A DNA stretch of 64,000 bases, taken from positions 310,001 to 374,000 of the forward strand of contig NZ_JACXAA010000001.1 in the NCBI RefSeq assembly GCF_014699035.1, given 5' to 3'. Under the pieces are notes generated by a model, which did not search any database, had not been told where the DNA came from, and was given only the letters and a program-made list of their open reading frames with translations. The stretch comes from Spirosoma validum. Lineage in GTDB: Bacteria > Bacteroidota > Bacteroidia > Cytophagales > Spirosomataceae. This document shows, in pieces, positions 16,141-24,352 of this stretch; position 1 is the first letter of the stretch; each line of letters begins with the position of its first letter. The translations under genes and the position numbers were made by a program.

Positions 16141-16881
16141 TTACGAAACGCTTCCGGTCAGGATTTCTGCTACGTGCATCACGCGTATAGGTAACTTCTG
16201 CCGTCGCATGACACCTTCGAGGTGCATCAGGCACGATACGTCGCCACCGGTAATAACCTGAGCACCGTTCCTGACGTGGTCCTGCACGCGATCCTGTCCC
16301 ATACGGGCCGATACAGCCGCTTCGGATACGCAGAAAGCACCCCCGAAACCACAGCACTCATCGTAGCGATCCAGCTCGATCAATTCCAGCCCACGGACCT
16401 GCTTCAGCAACTTACTGACCTTCCCATCACGATTTGGCGTCATTTCAGAATCGGGCGCTAAGCGCAACCCACGCTGACCGTGGCAGCTTTGGTGCAAGCC
16501 CACGCGATACGGAAACTCAGCGTCGATACTCGTTACGCCCAGTACGTCGGTCAGAAACTGGATAAGTTCATACGTGCGTTCACGAACATGCTTAACGGCG
16601 GGCGTCTGCTCAATGATGTTGAAATGCTTCCGGACGTGATACACACAGCTCCCCGATGGCGCTACGATGTAATCATAATCAGCGAAGGCTCGTACGTAGT
16701 TGTGATAGACCGGAATCGAATCGGCTTCGCAACCGGCATTGGCCATTGGCTGACCACAGCATGTTTGCTGCATCGGAAACGTAGCCTGAACACCAACCTT
16801 TTCCAGCAATCGCATCGTCGCGATACCAACTTGCGGATAGAACTGATCAACGTAGCAGGGAATAAATAAGGCAACGTTCAT
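16141..16881 (-). CDS. lutA: Lactate utilisation protein LutA
   Basis: 246 residues with two CCG (cysteine-rich, heterodisulfide-reductase-like) domains. The first is around FIPCYVDQFYP and QQTCCGQPMANAGC. The second is around LHQSCHGQRGLRL and YDECCGFGGAFCV. Its role is electron transfer in L-lactate oxidation with LutB. The gene follows the mutarotase in the fucose operon, after a 79-bp gap filled by an octamer repeat that ends 3 bp before the ATG. A zeta-like pseudogene follows directly, separating it from lutB. Confidence 0.93.
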   Translation of the reverse strand: MNVALFIPCYVDQFYPQVGIATMRLLEKVGVQATFPMQQTCCGQPMANAGCEADSIPVYHNYVRAFADYDYIVAPSGSCVYHVRKHFNIIEQTPAVKHVRERTYELIQFLTDVLGVTSIDAEFPYRVGLHQSCHGQRGLRLAPDSEMTPNRDGKVSKLLKQVRGLELIELDRYDECCGFGGAFCVSEAAVSARMGQDRVQDHVRNGAQVITGGDVSCLMHLEGVMRRQKLPIRVMHVAEILTGSVS

Positions 16882-16966
16882 TCGAATGAGTGAATGAGCG
16901 AATGAGCGAATGAGCGAATAGGTCGGCTTAAGCTTTTCCTTAATTCACTCATTTACTCATTCACAT
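16882..16966. repeat. Octamer tandem repeat and its inverted partner before lutA
   Basis: On the plus strand, four units of GAATGAGC or GAATGAGT occupy 16884-16915. Their inverted counterpart, a run of CTCATT/ACTCATTC motifs, is at 16943-16964 and runs into the mutarotase stop codon. The two parts can fold into a hairpin. The octamer run ends next to the lutA ATG, so unit-number changes would alter the lutA leader. Confidence 0.75.
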
Positions 16967-17287
16967 CGTAAAAATATTTTTCATTAATACCCATTTTTCT
17001 CCGGGTTTCGCCATGGGAAGCGACTGCTGATACGTCCACATTAAATCCTCCCATTCCTGAACCTTCGGATTAGCCGCATCGGCGGCTGCTTTTGCGTCAA
17101 ATGAGAACATATCGTCGGTCTCCATGATCATAAATAACCGATTGCCGATGCGATAAATTTCCATCTCCGTAATTCCCGATTCACGAATACTCGCTTCTAT
17201 TTCGGGTCGAATACGTTTATGGTATTCTTCATACTCAGCAATTCGAGCCGGGTCATCTTTTAAATCGAGTGCAAGGCAATAACGCAT
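16961..17287 (-). CDS. L-rhamnose mutarotase family protein, probably L-fucose mutarotase
   Basis: 108 residues from the ATG at 17287 (MRYCLALDLKDDPARI), matching the family's usual ~105. A start 36 bp further upstream is also possible. Family features are EYEEYHKRIRPEIEASIRES with the conserved His, then MEIYRIGNRLFMIMETDD and a C-terminal Trp-rich segment. Family members interconvert sugar anomers. Position between fucP and lutA, with an SDR and a fucosidase upstream, points to L-fucose rather than L-rhamnose. No rhamnose genes are nearby. Confidence 0.88.
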   Translation of the reverse strand: MRYCLALDLKDDPARIAEYEEYHKRIRPEIEASIRESGITEMEIYRIGNRLFMIMETDDMFSFDAKAAADAANPKVQEWEDLMWTYQQSLPMAKPGEKWVLMKNIFTM

Positions 17288-17436
17288 ACTTTCTGATCGG
17301 AACGCCGACGCGGCCGGACTCATAGAATGTGAATGATTTACAGGACTGTGTAAAATCTGCTCAATTCAATGAACCGCAGGCAAGTTAAGTGGTGGTGGCG
17401 TAGCAACTTTCCTTTGCTTACCCTATCCTTTTCTAA

Positions 17437-18816
17437 TTAAATTACTGGTGCCTGTTCTACGTCCTTGAAACGGGTTTGGTAACCTTGCATGGCGTAAAAC
17501 ACAATAAAAGCAAAGCAAACTAAGGGCACGATCAACGCATAAACCGGACCTTTGGCAAACAGTGCTCCAGCGACTAACGGCATGAGCGCCCCACCGGCAA
17601 TACTCATGATCACCAGCGACGACGCTATTTTCGACTCAGCGCCAAGTCCCTTCGTAGCCAGCGCGAAAATGGTCGGGAACTGAATCGACTGGAAGAAATA
17701 CGTAAAGCTGAGGGCAATCACGGCTGTCAAACCACCCAGGAGCATAGCCAGTAGAACCATGACCAATGCGCCAACTGCGTAAATCGTCAACACGACGTTC
17801 GGCCGAATACGGGTCATCAATGACGTACCGACAAAGCGACCCAGCATAAACAGAACTAAGGCGAACGACGCGTGAAAGCCAGCGATTTGTGTCAATGATA
17901 GATCGCTGGAACCACCAGTAAGCGAGTTGATCAGATTCATATAACCCTCGGCCAATACCCAGTGGCCTTCGCGCGAGAAGTCGAGTTTAAGGTCAACAAA
18001 ATACCCCCAGAGTGTGGCTTGCGCCCCTACGTTTAAAAATTGGGCAATGATGCCTAACGTCAAATGTCGGTGTCGGAAGATTCGCATAACCGATACCTCT
18101 CCGGCAGCCTGTTCCTCTTCGGCACCAACTTCCGGCATTTTTGTAATGGCAAACAGCAAAAACACGAGCGCAATAATTGACCCGATCACTAAATAGGGTC
18201 CCTGAACCGAAAGGGCTTCCTCAACCCGAATCGCTTCTGCCAGTGCCGGCGCCATTGTCGTCAGCATTTCGGGCGTGTACTCTGTTTTGGAAAAAATAAA
18301 CAGCGCGCCAATTACGGGGCCCAGAATCGCACTAATTCCGTTGAATGACTGCGAAAAATTAAGTCGCCATTCTGATTTTGACGGATCGCCAAGCACTGTT
18401 ACGTAGAGATTAGCTGCCGTTTCCAAAAAGGCAATCCCACAGGCCATTGTGAACAGGGCCAGTAAGAAAAAGCTATAAACCCGTACTTCAGCCGCCGGAT
18501 AAAACAAAAAAGCTCCTCCCCCATACAGCAACAAACCGAGTAAAATACCACGTTTATAGCCAAACTTCCGCATCACGTAGCCCGCGGGTAGCGCCATGAA
18601 AAAGTAGCCGAGATAGAACGCAAAATCGACAATACCGGCCTGAAAGCGGTTCAGATCCAGCGCGATTTGAAACTGTTTAATGAGCGATCCATTCAGGCTA
18701 TTGGCTAAGCCCCACAGGAAAAACAAACTGGTTACCAGCGCAAACGCTAGTCCATAATTACCAGTCTCCTGACCGGGTTTCAGTTTAACATTATCAGAAG
18801 CGGGGCCAAGAGCCAT
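17437..18816 (-). CDS. fucP: L-fucose:proton symporter FucP
   Basis: A 459-residue MFS transporter with 12 predicted helices. FucP-type features are FALVTSLFFLWGLANSLNGS in helix 1 and QAGIVDFAFYLGYFFMALPA in helix 2. Later come FLETAANLYVTVLGDP and a C-terminal half with FFQSIQFPTIFALATKGLG. It brings L-fucose (possibly also related sugars such as D-arabinose) into the cytoplasm with protons. It lies between the SDR gene and the mutarotase. The 135-bp gap to the SDR contains a perfect 14-bp inverted repeat. Confidence 0.94.
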   Translation of the reverse strand: MALGPASDNVKLKPGQETGNYGLAFALVTSLFFLWGLANSLNGSLIKQFQIALDLNRFQAGIVDFAFYLGYFFMALPAGYVMRKFGYKRGILLGLLLYGGGAFLFYPAAEVRVYSFFLLALFTMACGIAFLETAANLYVTVLGDPSKSEWRLNFSQSFNGISAILGPVIGALFIFSKTEYTPEMLTTMAPALAEAIRVEEALSVQGPYLVIGSIIALVFLLFAITKMPEVGAEEEQAAGEVSVMRIFRHRHLTLGIIAQFLNVGAQATLWGYFVDLKLDFSREGHWVLAEGYMNLINSLTGGSSDLSLTQIAGFHASFALVLFMLGRFVGTSLMTRIRPNVVLTIYAVGALVMVLLAMLLGGLTAVIALSFTYFFQSIQFPTIFALATKGLGAESKIASSLVIMSIAGGALMPLVAGALFAKGPVYALIVPLVCFAFIVFYAMQGYQTRFKDVEQAPVI

Positions 18817-18852
18817 TTAATATATGATTTAGGATTGTTGATTTACGGCAAT

Positions 18853-18926
18853 TAATGGAACGCTGACTCTTATGATTTAATAAGATCTAACTTACCATAG
18901 TATTCATAAAAATCAGCGTTCCATTA
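18853..18926. repeat. 14-bp perfect inverted repeat between the SDR gene and fucP
   Basis: TAATGGAACGCTGA (18853-18866) and its exact complement (18913-18926), separated by 46 bp. An inner TTATGA/TCATAA pairing can extend the hairpin. It fills most of the gap inside the fucose operon; it may be a terminator/attenuator or a mobile repeat. Confidence 0.75.
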
Positions 18927-18951
18927 TGTTTTGACATCCTTATGCAAAAAT

Positions 18952-19737
18952 TTAGTCCGTAATGGATCGATCCAAATGTGTGTAGCCACCATCGACGTGA
19001 ATAAGCTGGCCGGTTGTGTGGCTTGATTTATCTGACAAGAGGAAGGCAACCATATTCGCCAGTTCTTCAGTAGTAGTCATTCGATGTTCGAGCGGAATTT
19101 TCGAGACAATCTGCTTCAGTTTTTCTTCCGGATTCGGCAGGGTTTTAATCCAGCTTTCATAAAGTGGTGTCCAACTCTCCGCCACCACAACGCAGTTAAC
19201 CCGAATTCCATAAGGGAGCAGTTCAACCGCCCACTCACGAGTGAGGGCGTTACGTCCGCCGTTGGCTGCGGCATAGGCCGATGTATTTCCCTGACCCGTT
19301 TCGGCTACTTTTGAACCGATATTAACGATTGGACCTTTCGATTCTTTCAAGGCGGGCAGCGCGTAGTGAGCCATCAGGTAATAGTGCACCAGGTTCTTAT
19401 GGAGAGAGGCAATAAATCCTTCGTATGAGCCATTTTCCAGGCCAACGCCATCATTTACACCCGCGTTATTAACCAGTCCATCGATACGTCCAAACTGTGC
19501 CAGTGTTTGTTCGATAGCTTGTTTGCACGGCTCAGGTTGCGATAACTCCGCAACAAACTGATACGCCTGACCACCTTTGGCACGAATGGCATCAACGGTT
19601 TTATTGTTATCGGTTTCATTGCGGCCAATAATTACGGGAATAGCGCCTTCAGCGGCCAGCACGGTTGAAATCCCTTCACCAATGCCTTTGGCACCACCTG
19701 TAACAAGAATGACTTTATCCGTCAAATTCAGATTCAT
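18952..19737 (-). CDS. SDR-family dehydrogenase of the fucose cluster, with Asn at the catalytic Lys position
   Basis: 261 residues with a Rossmann fold: cofactor motif TGGAKGIGEG at 13-22 and NNAGVND at 90-96. Candidate catalytic residues are Asn115, Ser142 and Tyr155. The expected Lys of YxxxK is Asn159 (codon AAC at 19261-19263). The C terminus is normal (IHVDGGYTHLDRS). By context it is either L-fucose dehydrogenase or 2-keto-3-deoxy-L-fuconate dehydrogenase of the non-phosphorylating route. Loss of the Lys would weaken a classic SDR mechanism, yet the rest of the protein is well kept, so this may be a subfamily with altered chemistry rather than a decaying gene. Confidence 0.87.
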   Translation of the reverse strand: MNLNLTDKVILVTGGAKGIGEGISTVLAAEGAIPVIIGRNETDNNKTVDAIRAKGGQAYQFVAELSQPEPCKQAIEQTLAQFGRIDGLVNNAGVNDGVGLENGSYEGFIASLHKNLVHYYLMAHYALPALKESKGPIVNIGSKVAETGQGNTSAYAAANGGRNALTREWAVELLPYGIRVNCVVVAESWTPLYESWIKTLPNPEEKLKQIVSKIPLEHRMTTTEELANMVAFLLSDKSSHTTGQLIHVDGGYTHLDRSITD

Positions 19738-19806
19738 ACGTTAATTGATTTACGAATGACGTAGTGTTTCGAATCACGATTGAGAACGCTACGTTGATTC
19801 CAATAG

Positions 19807-19856
19807 AAAGCCGAAACGAGAAAGGCAAACCTACGCCTTTTCTCCTTTCGGCTTTT
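19807..19856. terminator. Strong hairpin after manA
   Basis: Arms at 19807-19826 and 19835-19856 (AAAGCCGAAA.. and ..TTTCGGCTTT) pair over about 20 bp with a one-base bulge, around a short loop. It lies between manA and the SDR gene, both on the minus strand. It probably separates the fucosidase/manA transcript from the SDR-fucP-lut transcript. The longer T run is on the plus strand. Confidence 0.75.
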
Positions 19857-19933
19857 TTATTTCACTAGCAAGTATGCTGTAGGATCTTAGCAATCTGCGT
19901 CTTTGTTAATACACAAACCCTACGATTGGACAG

Positions 19934-20914
19934 CTATGGTACGTAGGTTTCCAGCACCGTCATATCACCGTCGGGAACGAGCGTTACATTGTTGATTGAG
20001 GCCGGAATCAGGACACACTGTCCCATTTTGAGCGATATACTATGGCCTCCCTCCGCTTCAACGGTTAAGGCCCCTGCCACACAGATCAACACGACAAACG
20101 AATCGATATGGGTATAGTCATGCTCGACTTCCTGATTGAAATTCAACACGTTGGTTACAAAGTAATCGCTCGTAACTGCATTGACACTCTCGTTAAGTTT
20201 TTTGTCGTACAGGGTTTTATACTGATCGTAGTGATGGTAATCGATGGCATCAACGGCTAGGTCAGTATGAAGTTCGCGTTTCTGACCAGTGGTAGCATCC
20301 ACACGGTCGAAGTCGTAAATACGATACGTAGTGTCAGAGGTTTGCTGAATTTCGGCCAGTAACAATCCCTTTCCGATGTAGTGAACCCGACCAGCGGGTA
20401 GAAAAAATACGTCGCCGGGTTGGGCAGGCTCGATGTTCAGAATATCCTGAATAGTGTTATCGGCAACGGCTTTTACGTATTCCTCTTTCGTCACTTCGCG
20501 GTTAAAGCCCGAATTAAGTTTAGCACCTTTGTCGGCTTCAATGATGTACCACATCTCGGTTTTACCGAACCCACTACCCCGCTTTTTAGCCAGCTCGTCG
20601 TTCGGGTGAACCTGAATCGACAGATCATCATTAGCATCGATAAACTTGATGAGTAGCGGGAACCGATTACCGTACTTAGCATAAACGTGCCCGCCGACCA
20701 GTTTGTCTTTGTACTGCTCAACGAGTTCGTGCAGCGATTTCCCTTGTAGGCTTCCCTCCTTTACAACCGATACGTTGCCTTCTACATCGGACACCTCCCA
20801 GGTCTCGCCACAATTGGGTAGGGGAGAAAAATCTTTATCGAGAATGGTTTTGATTTTCTGACCACCCCAGATTTTGTCTTTAAAGATGGTCTCGAACGTA
20901 AGCGGGTACAACAT
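19934..20914 (-). CDS. manA: Type I mannose-6-phosphate isomerase
   Basis: 326 residues with two cupin domains. Zn-ligand motifs of type I isomerases are present: SIQVHPNDELA and GFGKTEMWYIIEAD, then FFLPAGRVHYIGKG. It interconverts mannose-6-phosphate and fructose-6-phosphate, linking glycolysis to GDP-mannose (and GDP-fucose) synthesis. The length matches the short Bacteroidota/Firmicutes forms. It lies 72 bp after the fucosidase gene on the same strand and may share its transcript, which would pair glycan breakdown with mannose/fucose metabolism. Confidence 0.95.
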   Translation of the reverse strand: MLYPLTFETIFKDKIWGGQKIKTILDKDFSPLPNCGETWEVSDVEGNVSVVKEGSLQGKSLHELVEQYKDKLVGGHVYAKYGNRFPLLIKFIDANDDLSIQVHPNDELAKKRGSGFGKTEMWYIIEADKGAKLNSGFNREVTKEEYVKAVADNTIQDILNIEPAQPGDVFFLPAGRVHYIGKGLLLAEIQQTSDTTYRIYDFDRVDATTGQKRELHTDLAVDAIDYHHYDQYKTLYDKKLNESVNAVTSDYFVTNVLNFNQEVEHDYTHIDSFVVLICVAGALTVEAEGGHSISLKMGQCVLIPASINNVTLVPDGDMTVLETYVP

Positions 20915-20985
20915 GCGGGTGAATGGCTAATGGAGAATAAATACTATTGAAATTAACCGGCAAAGTAAGCCATTTGTTAATTACT

Positions 20986-22332
20986 TTATTCTTCGCGTCC
21001 TGAAGCCTTATATACACCTAATTCCGCTAATTGCACAGGCCCGTTAGCGTTCGTCATCGTCAACCGAATTCGGCTACTCTTTACATCCGGGAAACGTAAC
21101 AGTCGTTTGTAACCTACGGTCGTGAAGGTCTGGATGGTCTTCCAACCTGCCCCATCCCAGTATTCCACCCGGCCACTGGCTACGTGTTGCCCATTGGCGA
21201 TATTTTCCTGAATCGAAATCCGATCGAATGATTGTTCAGTGCCTAAATCAAGGGTCAGTGGTTGATTGGCGGATAGTGTTGTGAACGTAGCTAACTGCTT
21301 ATCCGTCAGTTTAGGCTGCCTGGTGACCAGATTATTTTTGAACGTTTCGTCCAGAATACTCCGAAATTCTTTCAGACTGGCAATGTCTGGCTCCGAGAAA
21401 AGACCCTCACGATTCGGTGGTACGTTAAGCAGCAATAAACTATTCCGACCAACGGACTGATAGTACAGGTTTACCAGATTCTTACCCGAGCGCACTTTCG
21501 CATCTTCGGCAGCGTGATAAAACCAGCCCGGACGAATCGATACGTCTGTTTCGGCGGGAACCCATTGTTTCCCCGTCGCATCACCCCGATTCAGGTATTT
21601 GGAATCTGCTTTGCCAGGAGCCAGTCCTTCGGTGTTGATGGTCGACCAGCAGGTTTCGCCCGCATTACCCGCTTCGTTACCCACCCAGCGTACATCCGGG
21701 CCAGCATCGGAAAACATCACAGCACCAGGTTGTAATTCACGTACCAGCGCCCAATAACCCTCAAAATCGTAGGTCATGTCTTTCGCGTTTTCCCCCTTGG
21801 CTCCGTCAAACCAAACCTCTGAAATGGGACCGTAGTTCGTCAGCAGTTCGCGGAGCTGGCTTTTGTAATAATCATTGTAGGAGGCCGTACCGTAGCGCGG
21901 CTCGTGACGGTCCCAAGGCGAGAGATAAACCCCGAATTTCAGACCAAACTCGCGGCAAGCATCGGCTACTTCTTTCACTACGTCGCCTTTACCATTTTTC
22001 CAGGGACTATTCTTCACCGAGTGTTCGGTCATTTTCGAGGGCCATAGGCAAAAGCCGTCGTGGTGTTTGGCCGTGATGATGGCCATTTTGAAACCCGCAT
22101 CTTTCAGCGATTTGATCCATTGGCGGGCATCGAGTTTGGTAGGATTGAAAATCGACGGGCTTTCGGTTCCATCACCCCATTCCTTATCCGTATACGTATT
22201 GACGGTGAAGTGCAGAAACGCCGTGGTTTCAAGAGGTTGCCAGGCCAGTTGACGCGGACTTGGCTTGGGTTGTGAATACGTCAGTGTTGCGGTTACCAAG
22301 GCCGCCAATCCAGATAGAAAAAAAGAGCGCAT
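20986..22332 (-). CDS. Alpha-L-fucosidase (GH29), secreted
   Basis: 448 residues from the ATG at 22332, which starts a signal peptide (MRSFFLSGLAALVTATLTYS). The GH29 barrel is clear: WGDGTESPSIFNPTKLDARQ, ITAKHHDGFCLWPSKMTEHS, FGVYLSPWDRHEP, and SEVWFDGAKGEN with the nucleophile Asp. The family's LLLNVPPNREG closes the barrel at about residue 310. A C-terminal galactose-binding-like domain (about 340-445) follows. It releases terminal L-fucose from glycans in the periplasm or outside the cell. It is first on the minus strand of the fucose region. Confidence 0.96.
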   Translation of the reverse strand: MRSFFLSGLAALVTATLTYSQPKPSPRQLAWQPLETTAFLHFTVNTYTDKEWGDGTESPSIFNPTKLDARQWIKSLKDAGFKMAIITAKHHDGFCLWPSKMTEHSVKNSPWKNGKGDVVKEVADACREFGLKFGVYLSPWDRHEPRYGTASYNDYYKSQLRELLTNYGPISEVWFDGAKGENAKDMTYDFEGYWALVRELQPGAVMFSDAGPDVRWVGNEAGNAGETCWSTINTEGLAPGKADSKYLNRGDATGKQWVPAETDVSIRPGWFYHAAEDAKVRSGKNLVNLYYQSVGRNSLLLLNVPPNREGLFSEPDIASLKEFRSILDETFKNNLVTRQPKLTDKQLATFTTLSANQPLTLDLGTEQSFDRISIQENIANGQHVASGRVEYWDGAGWKTIQTFTTVGYKRLLRFPDVKSSRIRLTMTNANGPVQLAELGVYKASGREE

Positions 22333-22538
22333 AGAGGAGCAGGGAAGTCTATAAAGGGTCCTTAAACCACCAGTTTTTGAAGTACCAAAAGTACTCAAAA
22401 AACGCAGGAACCCATTTTCTGCTTCATTAACGATCTGTACTACGAATCATATGTTTCTCGAAATGTGCTGACAATCAATGTGAACATACTTGAATAAAGA
22501 TGAACAGCTTCTGTTGACTGATTGTCCAACTGACACTG

Positions 22539-22546
22539 TATTTTTG
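22539..22546 (+). promoter_or_regulatory. -7 box of the DUF2911 gene promoter
   Basis: TATTTTTG matches TAnnTTTG and lies 27 bp before the ATG. TTG motifs that could be -33 elements are at 22514 and 22523. Confidence 0.55.
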
Positions 22547-22573
22547 TATGGTTCTTAAACAAATAATAAACCA

Positions 22574-23086
22574 ATGAACGCAAAGCAACTTCTGCTCTCG
22601 TTAGCCTGCGTGCTAGCCACCCTAACCATTAATGCACAGGATGATCCGGCCAAACGGCCAAGTCCGCCGGCCGAAGCCAAAGCCACCGTTGGTGGCAAAA
22701 CGATTACCATTAAGTACAGTAAGCCATCCGTCAAAGGCCGGGAAATCTTCGGGAAACTCGTGCCTTATGATAAGGTCTGGCGCACAGGCGCTAACGAAAC
22801 AACGACTATTGAATTTTCGGACGACGTAACCCTAGAAGGAAAGCCCGTTGCCAAAGGACGTTACGCTTTATTTACGATTCCGACGGAAAAAGATTGGACA
22901 ATCATTATTAACAAAGGCATTAAGTGGGGGGCATTCACCTATAAGCAGGACGAAGACGTATTGCGGGTTAACGTGCCAGCCAAGAAGTCCGCTAAGTTTG
23001 CCGAGCAGATGGCGATTGACATTTCGCCCAAAGGCGTTGTATCGATCAATTGGGCCGATGCACAGGCGGATTTCACAGTGAAATAG
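22574..23086 (+). CDS. DUF2911 family secreted protein
   Basis: 170 residues: a signal peptide (about 1-21, ending INAQ) and one DUF2911 domain with the typical KITIKYSKPSVKGREIFG-like segment, VWRTGANETTTIEFS, and KGRYALFTIPTEKDWTIIIN. The family is common in Bacteroidota and is predicted to be periplasmic or exported. No reaction is known. It stands alone on the plus strand between minus-strand genes, with its own promoter and a 20-bp perfect hairpin downstream. Confidence 0.93.
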   Translation: MNAKQLLLSLACVLATLTINAQDDPAKRPSPPAEAKATVGGKTITIKYSKPSVKGREIFGKLVPYDKVWRTGANETTTIEFSDDVTLEGKPVAKGRYALFTIPTEKDWTIIINKGIKWGAFTYKQDEDVLRVNVPAKKSAKFAEQMAIDISPKGVVSINWADAQADFTVK

Positions 23087-23107
23087 ACCGTATTTACCGA
23101 CACTTGT

Positions 23108-23150
23108 TAACGAAGTGAGGGCAGATTGAGAATCTGCCCTCACTTCGTTA
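23108..23150. terminator. Perfect 20-bp inverted repeat between convergent genes
   Basis: Arms 23108-23127 and 23131-23150 are exactly complementary, with a GAG loop. It lies between the DUF2911 stop (plus) and the M20 stop (minus), with no T run. It is the likely terminator for both genes, but the perfect length also fits a mobile repeat. Confidence 0.8.
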
Positions 23151-23158
23151 ATAGCCTT

Positions 23159-24244
23159 TCAAAGAATCTGTTCCAGCATTCGAATATAGCCATCTACGCC
23201 TTCCTGGATTTCTCGAAGATAAATGAACTCATCGGCTGAGTGCGACCGTCCCGAATGCCCCGGTCCACATTTGAGTGACGGACAATTCAGCACGGCCTGA
23301 TCGGACGTAGTGGGTGACCCGTAGGCATGACGACCCAGCGCGAGACCCGCTTGTACAATCGGATGATCGATTGGAATGGACGACGGTTTCAGGCGGATGG
23401 AACGGGGTTTTACATCAGATTGAATATTAGCCCGAATACTATCAATCACTTCTTCGAGCGTGTATTGCTCCGTCACACGCACGTCTACAGTAAACGTACA
23501 CGTATCGGGCACTACGTTGTGTTGTGTACCCGCGTTGATGATCGTTACCGACAGCTTAACCGGACCTAAAGTTGGCGATACGTTCGGGAATTGATACGTA
23601 GTAAGCCAGTTTATATCTCTAATGGCTTTATAGATGGCATTATCCCCTTCGTCGCGAGCCGCGTGACCGCTTACGCCGTGGGCTGTGCAGTCGAGCACAA
23701 GTAATCCCTTTTCGGCAATGGCCAGTTGCATTTCGGTCGGTTCACCAACAATGGCGAAACTAATCGGCGGTAAGTCGGGCAACAAAAATTCCAGCCCATC
23801 GCGCCCTGAAATCTCCTCTTCAGCCGAAGCAGCCATGACCAGATTATAGGCCATATCGGGCCGATCGTAGAAGTAAACGAACGTAGCAATCAGCGAAACC
23901 AAGCAGCCTCCAGCATCATTACTACCCAAACCAAACAGTTTGCCGTCACGCTCAATAGGTTCGAACGGATCAAGTGTCCACGATTGATTGGGTTTGACCG
24001 TATCGTGATGCGAGTTCAGCAGAATAGTCGATTTAGCCGGATCGAAATGGCGGTTCTTCGCCCATATATTGTTTTTTAGTCGCTCGAAAGGAATCTGCTT
24101 TTCCTGAAAAAAGGATTCAATCAGTGCGGCCGTTCGATCTTCCTCCCGACTGAAAGATGGGGTTGCGATCAGGCGTTTGAGCAGTGCAAGCGCATCAGCT
24201 GACAGGGTATTTTGCAGGGATGATTGAGCAGTTTGTTGCGTCAT
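23159..24244 (-). CDS. M20-family metallo-hydrolase (ArgE/DapE-type deacylase)
   Basis: 361 residues. The metal site includes LLNSHHDTVKPN, GLGSNDAGG, and AASAEEEISGRDGLE with the catalytic Glu. The dimerisation insert runs from about 170 to 285, and the C-terminal metal ligand is in CGPGHSGRSHSADEF. In Bacteroidota this type often acts as N-acetylornithine or N-acetylcitrulline deacetylase in arginine synthesis, but no arginine genes are close here. The exact substrate is therefore open. All metal-ligand blocks are intact. Confidence 0.92.
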   Translation of the reverse strand: MTQQTAQSSLQNTLSADALALLKRLIATPSFSREEDRTAALIESFFQEKQIPFERLKNNIWAKNRHFDPAKSTILLNSHHDTVKPNQSWTLDPFEPIERDGKLFGLGSNDAGGCLVSLIATFVYFYDRPDMAYNLVMAASAEEEISGRDGLEFLLPDLPPISFAIVGEPTEMQLAIAEKGLLVLDCTAHGVSGHAARDEGDNAIYKAIRDINWLTTYQFPNVSPTLGPVKLSVTIINAGTQHNVVPDTCTFTVDVRVTEQYTLEEVIDSIRANIQSDVKPRSIRLKPSSIPIDHPIVQAGLALGRHAYGSPTTSDQAVLNCPSLKCGPGHSGRSHSADEFIYLREIQEGVDGYIRMLEQIL

Positions 24245-24352
24245 AATAAAGACCTTTAGCGGCTCAAAGATACGCTCAAAGTAGGTTACGAAACTGTTAC
24301 GTTTGCTTACGCTTCCCGGGTTGCTACGTCCATAAGGCGCATGTCGAATCGT

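Noticed and set aside
16884-16915. Possible CRISPR or iteron array
   Set aside because: Units are only 8 bp with no spacers; it is a simple tandem repeat next to lutA, with no replication gene nearby.
16961-17287. Rhamnose pathway gene
   Set aside because: The family name is rhamnose mutarotase, but every neighbour belongs to fucose metabolism.
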